DNA of 64,000 nt from an uncultured Eubacteriales bacterium (lineage in GTDB: Bacteria; Bacillota; Clostridia; Lachnospirales; Lachnospiraceae). Positions 59,974 to 64,000 of this stretch are shown here, piece by piece (position 1 is the stretch's first letter; each line of letters starts with the position of its first letter). Position numbers and translations under genes: made by a program. The stretch spans positions 1-64,000 of the forward strand of contig CASFBK010000011.1 of NCBI GenBank assembly GCA_949292785.1, given 5' to 3'. The notes under the pieces are model-generated. The model saw only the letters and a program-made list of their open reading frames with translations. It had not been told where the DNA came from and did no database searches.

Positions 59974-60975
59974 ATGAAAAAGAAAGTTTTGCTAATCGCT
60001 ACGGGAGGCACCATTGCGTCTAAGAAGGCGGAGAATGGACTGGCTCCGTTAATCAGGGCAGAAGAGATTCTTTCGTATATTCCCGGCGTATATGAATTCT
60101 GCGCCCCATCAGCGGTTCAGATTTGTAATATAGACAGTACCAACATGGAACCAAAGCACTGGAAACGGATAGTGGAAACGATTCGGAAAAATTACGAAGC
60201 CTATGATGGCTTTATCATCGCACATGGAACAGATACCATGGCATATACCGCAGCAGCCCTTTCCTATATGATTCAAAATTCCAGAAAGCCGATTGTGCTG
60301 ACAGGAGCCCAGAAGTCTATTGATTTGGAGATTACAGATGCTAAGACAAATCTTATAGACAGTTTTCGTTATGTGAGTGATGATAAGTCCCAGGGAGTTC
60401 AGATGGTGTTTGGAGGCAGGGTAATTGCCGGTACCAGAGCGAAAAAGGTACGTTCGAAAAGCTATAATGCCTTTGAAAGTATTGATTATCCTGCACTGGC
60501 AATGATTCAGGATTCCAGAATCATGCGTTATATCGAACCAGTCCCTTTTCAGGAACCGGTTACGTTTTATGAGGAAATGAACGAAAACATTTTTCTGATG
60601 AAGCTGATTCCGGGGATTTCCCCCAAGGGATTACAGTTCTTTTTTGAACAGTATGATGGAATTATTATTGAAAGCTTTGGGGTTGGTGGGATTCCTGCGT
60701 CCATTGCAGATGTATTTTATGAGCTATATGAGAAATATCCGGAAAAAGTAATTATTATGGCAACCCAGGTAGCTCATGAGGGCAGTGATATGACGGTATA
60801 TGAAGTGGGAAATAAGATAAAAAAGGACTGTCGTATTTTAGAATCCTATGATATGACATTAGAAGCGGTTATTGCCAAAACTATGTGGATGTTAGGCGGC
60901 AATAACCGCGGAAGGTTAAGAATCGAAGAGGCCTTTTATAAAAAAATCAATTATGACCTGGTATTCGAGCCTTAA
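59974..60975 (+). CDS. ansA: L-asparaginase, type I (cytoplasmic)
   Basis: This 333-residue enzyme has ATGGTIASKKAENGL with the nucleophile Thr and HGTDTMAYTAAALSYM with the second catalytic Thr-Asp pair. There is no signal peptide, so it is the cytoplasmic form. It hydrolyses asparagine to aspartate and ammonia. Its end overlaps the end of the ClC gene on the other strand by 4 bp. Confidence 0.93.
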   Translation: MKKKVLLIATGGTIASKKAENGLAPLIRAEEILSYIPGVYEFCAPSAVQICNIDSTNMEPKHWKRIVETIRKNYEAYDGFIIAHGTDTMAYTAAALSYMIQNSRKPIVLTGAQKSIDLEITDAKTNLIDSFRYVSDDKSQGVQMVFGGRVIAGTRAKKVRSKSYNAFESIDYPALAMIQDSRIMRYIEPVPFQEPVTFYEEMNENIFLMKLIPGISPKGLQFFFEQYDGIIIESFGVGGIPASIADVFYELYEKYPEKVIIMATQVAHEGSDMTVYEVGNKIKKDCRILESYDMTLEAVIAKTMWMLGGNNRGRLRIEEAFYKKINYDLVFEP

Positions 60976-62240
60976 TGAGTTTTGCGGTTGATGAACTCTG
61001 TCTTATACTTGGAGTATACAATCTTCTGGCTGTGGTATAAGCCATAATATCCTGAAAGCATATAGCTTAACGCGATAGATAAAAGGAAGTAAGGCATTGC
61101 TTCAAAGCCGAATAACTCAAAACAAATCAAAAGAGAACTGATCGGACAGTTGGTAACACCGCAGAATACGGCGCCCATTGCAACAGCAGTGCAAAGCTCC
61201 GGGGAGAATCCTAAAATGCTTCCGAAGGTGAAGCCAAAGGTAGCACCGATGAAAAAGGAAGGAACGATTTCGCCCCCTTTATATCCGGCGCCGAGTGTTA
61301 CCGCGGTAAAGAGAATTTTAAGCAAAAAGGCATAAGGAACACAATGCCCCTTAAAACAGCGTTCAATGATGAACATACCTGCGCCATTGTAATCCTGATT
61401 TCCTACCAGCAGAGTGAGAAGAAGAATCAAAACACCACCAACACAAATTCGAAGATAGGCATTGGGGAAGAAACGCTTGTATAGCTTCTCAGAGGTATGC
61501 AGTGTAATACAAAAAAGGGTACTGACACCGGCACACAGCATAGCAAGAACTGCAATGAGAATGGCAGTTTTTATGGAAAAATCAGGAATCTGTGTGATGG
61601 AAAACTGTTCCGTTATAATGCCAAAGTACATAGAGATTCCATGTGCAATCAGTGCGGAGACCACGCAGGGGACCAAGGCAGAATAGTGCATAATACCAAC
61701 GCTTACTACTTCCATCGAGAAAATAGCAGCAGCCATAGGCGTGCCAAAGAGCGCAGAAAATGCAGCACTCATGCCGCACATAATCATGATATGCTGGTCT
61801 TTTTCGTCGAAGCGAAATGCCCGTCCAAGAGAATTTCCGATACTGCCTCCAAGCTGTAAAGCTGCTCCTTCTCGTCCGGCAGAACCGCCGAATAAGTGGG
61901 TCAAAACGGTGGAAATGAAGATAAGAGGAGCCATTTTCAGCGGAATCTTTTCCCCGGAGTGAATGGCAGAAAGCACCAGATTGGTTCCCGTATCCTTTTC
62001 ATCATGCATAAGGCGGTAAGCACCCACAATAAAAATACCGGCAGCCGGCAGAAAGAAAATCAGCCAGGGGTAATCCGCTCTGGTCTGGGTGGCATACGTC
62101 ATGCAAAAATAGAACAGTGTACCAATACCACCGATGATAATTCCGGATAAAATGGAAAAAATCATCCATTTCAAAAAAATAAAAAGTCTTGAATTAAGAT
62201 GTTTTACATAGTATACAAATTTTTCTCTCATAGCTCTCAT
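60972..62240 (-). CDS. ClC-family chloride channel/antiporter
   Basis: The start at 62240 (MRAMREKFVYYVK) follows AGGGAG on the minus strand; the frame is open to a TTG at 62309. The 422-residue membrane protein has GGSAGREGAALQLGGSIGNS (the GxxGREGP motif with the gating Glu), FGTPMAAAIFSMEVV and GGEIVPSFFIGATFG. The usual GSGIP anion-site motif near the N-terminus reads HSGEKIP, so ion selectivity may differ. There is no C-terminal CBS pair. Confidence 0.9.
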   Translation of the reverse strand: MRAMREKFVYYVKHLNSRLFIFLKWMIFSILSGIIIGGIGTLFYFCMTYATQTRADYPWLIFFLPAAGIFIVGAYRLMHDEKDTGTNLVLSAIHSGEKIPLKMAPLIFISTVLTHLFGGSAGREGAALQLGGSIGNSLGRAFRFDEKDQHIMIMCGMSAAFSALFGTPMAAAIFSMEVVSVGIMHYSALVPCVVSALIAHGISMYFGIITEQFSITQIPDFSIKTAILIAVLAMLCAGVSTLFCITLHTSEKLYKRFFPNAYLRICVGGVLILLLTLLVGNQDYNGAGMFIIERCFKGHCVPYAFLLKILFTAVTLGAGYKGGEIVPSFFIGATFGFTFGSILGFSPELCTAVAMGAVFCGVTNCPISSLLICFELFGFEAMPYFLLSIALSYMLSGYYGLYHSQKIVYSKYKTEFINRKTH

Positions 62241-62414
62241 AGAAAACTCCCTGTGTCTTTCGTAATAGTATCTGCTATTCATATTATCATTCGGAAAAAA
62301 AATTGACAAGGCAGTTTTTAAGGTTAAGTTAAGAAAAAGCAGGAACTCTTTTAAGGAATGGGAGGTATGATTAGTACAAGGATGAGAAAGAACGAAACAT
62401 TAGGAGGAATTGAT

Positions 62415-63221
62415 ATGTGGACAAGAAAGGAATTAAAAACAAAGTCAAAAGTAAGATTTCGGGCAAATCGCTGGAAATCTGTTCTGACAGCATTGATTTT
62501 AATGTTTGCCATAGGGTCTCTGGGAACAGGATTTAATCTGTTGGGAAAGTTTTCTTTAGATGATGACAGCACCGTAGCGTTTTCTGTAAATGATGACGGC
62601 ACCGTAGAGCAGGAAAGCGAAGAAGCACTGCAGTATCATACGACGGAGGGGAAAAATAAGATAGTAATGGAGGGGGAGACAATCGGCGAAGTGACAATCG
62701 ATGATGCCCTGGCAGTGTCTGTTGTGATTATTGTCCTGCTGGTAGTGGTCATTATAGCATGTATCATTGTAATTCCATTGCAGATATTGGTATTCAATCC
62801 ATTAGAAATTGGTTGCAAACGATTTTTTGTAAAAAATCTGAAAGAGGATGCACAGATTCGGGAAATATGTTATGCTTTTGATAATGGTTATAAAAACAAT
62901 GTAAAGATTATGTTTTTTCGGGAGCTGCATACCGCCTTGTGGTTTTTGCTTCTGGTGATACCGGGAATCATTAAGGCATATGAATATCAGATGATTCCAT
63001 ATATTCTGGCAGAAAATCCGGGAATCAGCAAAGCGGAAGCATTTGCTTTAAGTAAGAAAATGATGCATGGAAATAAGTGGAAATCCTTTGTGTTGGACTT
63101 ATCTTTCTTAGGATGGGAGTTATTGGATATCATTACCCTTGGAATTCTTGGAGTCTTCTATTTGAGTCCATATGAAGCACAGACAGAGGCAGCACTTTAT
63201 GAGGCAGTAAAGAACCAGTAG
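62415..63221 (+). CDS. DUF975 membrane protein
   Basis: The ATG at 62415 follows AGGAGG at 62402-62407. The 268-residue protein begins MWTRKELKTKSKVRFRANRW, then has about four membrane helices (for example VIIVLLVVVIIACIIVIPLQ) and the DUF975 signatures GCKRFFVKNLKED, AFDNGYKNNVKIMFFRELHT and FLGWELLDIITLGILG. Function is unknown. An N-terminal insert (SLDDDSTVAFSVNDDGTVEQ) rich in Asp/Glu lies outside the membrane. It is 18 bp upstream of a two-component system and may be part of that transcript. Confidence 0.9.
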   Translation: MWTRKELKTKSKVRFRANRWKSVLTALILMFAIGSLGTGFNLLGKFSLDDDSTVAFSVNDDGTVEQESEEALQYHTTEGKNKIVMEGETIGEVTIDDALAVSVVIIVLLVVVIIACIIVIPLQILVFNPLEIGCKRFFVKNLKEDAQIREICYAFDNGYKNNVKIMFFRELHTALWFLLLVIPGIIKAYEYQMIPYILAENPGISKAEAFALSKKMMHGNKWKSFVLDLSFLGWELLDIITLGILGVFYLSPYEAQTEAALYEAVKNQ

Positions 63222-63239
63222 AGAAAGCGGGAAGAAGTT

Positions 63240-63926
63240 ATGGCATATACAGTATTAGTTGTAGATGATGAAAGTGAAATACGAAATCTTTTGCGATTGT
63301 ATTTAGAGAAGGATGGCTATCAGGTCTTAGAGGCAGAAGACGGGATACAGGCAGCAAAACTCATTGCAAAGGAAGAGATAGACCTGGTGTTATTAGATAT
63401 TATGATGCCGGGGATGGATGGTTATCAGGTACTAAAAAAAGTCAGGGAAAGCAGTAATATTCCGGTGATGATTCTTTCCGCAAAGAATCAGGATGTGGAT
63501 AAGATACTGGGCTTGGACTTAGGCGCAGACGATTATCTTGCAAAGCCCTTTAATCCCTTAGAGGCCATGGCGAGAATCAATTCCAATATCCGCAGGTTTT
63601 ATTCCCTAGGGGCAAAGGGAAAAGAAATTAAGGAGCTGAAAGTCAGGGATTTACGTTTAGATACCGAGGCATGTGCCGTATACAAGGGGGATAACCTGAT
63701 AGACCTGACCTCTGTAGAATATCGGATTATGCGTTTGTTTATGGAAAACCCCGGAAAGGTGTTTACCAAGCAGCAGTTGTTTGAAGAAGGCTGGGGCGAA
63801 GCGTACATAGTTGCAGACAACAGTATTATGGTCTGCATCAGCAAGCTGCGGGCAAAGCTTGACCAGGAAAATGATGCGTATATTAAAACAATCCGTGGAC
63901 TGGGATACCGTATGGAGAAAGAATGA
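63240..63926 (+). CDS. OmpR-family response regulator (VanR-like)
   Basis: This 228-residue protein has a receiver domain (VLVVDDESEIRNLLRLYLEK, phospho-acceptor Asp in LVLLDIMMPGMDGYQV, SAKNQDVDKILGLDLGADDY, Lys in AKPFNP) and a C-terminal winged helix (LTSVEYRIMRLFMENPGKVF, then YIKTIRGLGYRME). It resembles VanR-type regulators of cell envelope genes. It overlaps the kinase gene by 4 bp. Confidence 0.94.
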   Translation: MAYTVLVVDDESEIRNLLRLYLEKDGYQVLEAEDGIQAAKLIAKEEIDLVLLDIMMPGMDGYQVLKKVRESSNIPVMILSAKNQDVDKILGLDLGADDYLAKPFNPLEAMARINSNIRRFYSLGAKGKEIKELKVRDLRLDTEACAVYKGDNLIDLTSVEYRIMRLFMENPGKVFTKQQLFEEGWGEAYIVADNSIMVCISKLRAKLDQENDAYIKTIRGLGYRMEKE

Positions 63927-64000
63927 AAGAGAACATCAAGCTAAAGTTTTTTTTGATAAAAGGATTTCTTGGGGTGTTACTGTTTGTGGCAGTTGGTGAG
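63923..64000 (+). CDS. Sensor histidine kinase, first 26 codons only (cut by window end)
   Basis: Coding sequence begins at ATG 63923 inside the response regulator stop and runs open to the last base. MKENIKLKFFLIKGFLGVLL is a Lys-rich start followed by a first membrane helix, the usual opening of a membrane-bound kinase. Catalytic parts lie beyond the window; the call rests on this and on the response regulator next to it. Confidence 0.75.
   Translation, partial: MKENIKLKFFLIKGFLGVLLFVAVGE

Noticed and set aside
1-64000. CRISPR arrays, tRNA/rRNA genes and intact insertion sequences
   Set aside because: No regular short repeat array with unique spacers, cloverleaf-like sequence, transposase gene or terminal inverted repeats was found by reading; a tRNAscan or IS search was not possible.

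Overview
The window looks like a chromosomal segment of a low-to-mid GC anaerobic Firmicute, most likely a Lachnospiraceae-type gut clostridium. The reasons are the strong AGGAGG ribosome binding sites, the conserved Firmicute order of ireB-like, ruvX, DUF1292, mltG-like, trmR and U32 genes, the RNase J, the split B12-dependent methionine synthase, oxygen-sensitive 2-hydroxyacyl-CoA dehydratase-type enzymes, and the density of DUF975, DUF4474 and cytidylate-kinase-like genes. No rRNA, tRNA, CRISPR array or intact insertion sequence was seen.

Region 1 (1-6800) is an AT-rich accessory island. It opens with the C-terminal end of a polymorphic toxin whose tip has motifs reminiscent of NAD-consuming enzymes, followed by an overlapping HEAT-like putative immunity gene. 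Decayed toxin pieces follow, including a second copy of the pre-toxin segment, then two more immunity-like genes, the C-terminal stub of a RecG-like ATP-binding regulator, a perfect 22-bp palindrome, and a 1233-residue protein with no family I can name.

Region 2 (6800-18700) is a co-directional ten-gene run. It encodes a radical-type dehydratase activator, an activator-dehydratase fusion, a second dehydratase-type subunit, a NitT/TauT-type ABC importer, a LysR regulator, a cytidylate-kinase-like protein, an aminotransferase, a D-2-hydroxyacid dehydrogenase and an unlinked-type NadA. No CoA-transferase or CoA-ligase is present. The run is either an ATP-driven low-potential reductase fed by the importer (comparable to double-cubane-cluster proteins) or an incomplete Stickland-like reductive branch. 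A promoter and an intrinsic terminator lie in its leader. I regard this as the best candidate for an undescribed system.

Region 3 (18700-28250) is a fructan or difructose-anhydride locus: a divergent LacI regulator, a sugar ABC binding protein with two permeases and no ATPase, a GH32 fructosidase, a divergent GH32-like enzyme, a GH172 (DUF2961) enzyme and a PfkB fructokinase.

Region 4 (28250-47300) is core housekeeping: a coiled-coil J-domain protein, prmA-rsmE, cysteine desulfurase-thiI, an HPr-like protein without the active histidine, mtaB, the ireB-ruvX-DUF1292-fur-rnj-ylbF-mltG-trmR-U32 run, a lactonase, aroC, tgt, yajC and a diguanylate cyclase. Three spacers here carry near-perfect tandem duplications with periods of 92, 92 and 89 bp.

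Region 5 (47300-64000) holds methionine synthesis split into a MetH core and a separate activation protein, an apparent yybP-ykoY manganese riboswitch with terminator ahead of a P-type cation ATPase, a DUF4474/metallophosphoesterase pair, a sigma-like protein, a CBS protein, a LysR-metF pair with a TATAG-N7-CTATA box, a Na+/H+ antiporter, L-asparaginase, a ClC channel, a DUF975 membrane protein, and a response regulator with the first codons of its histidine kinase.
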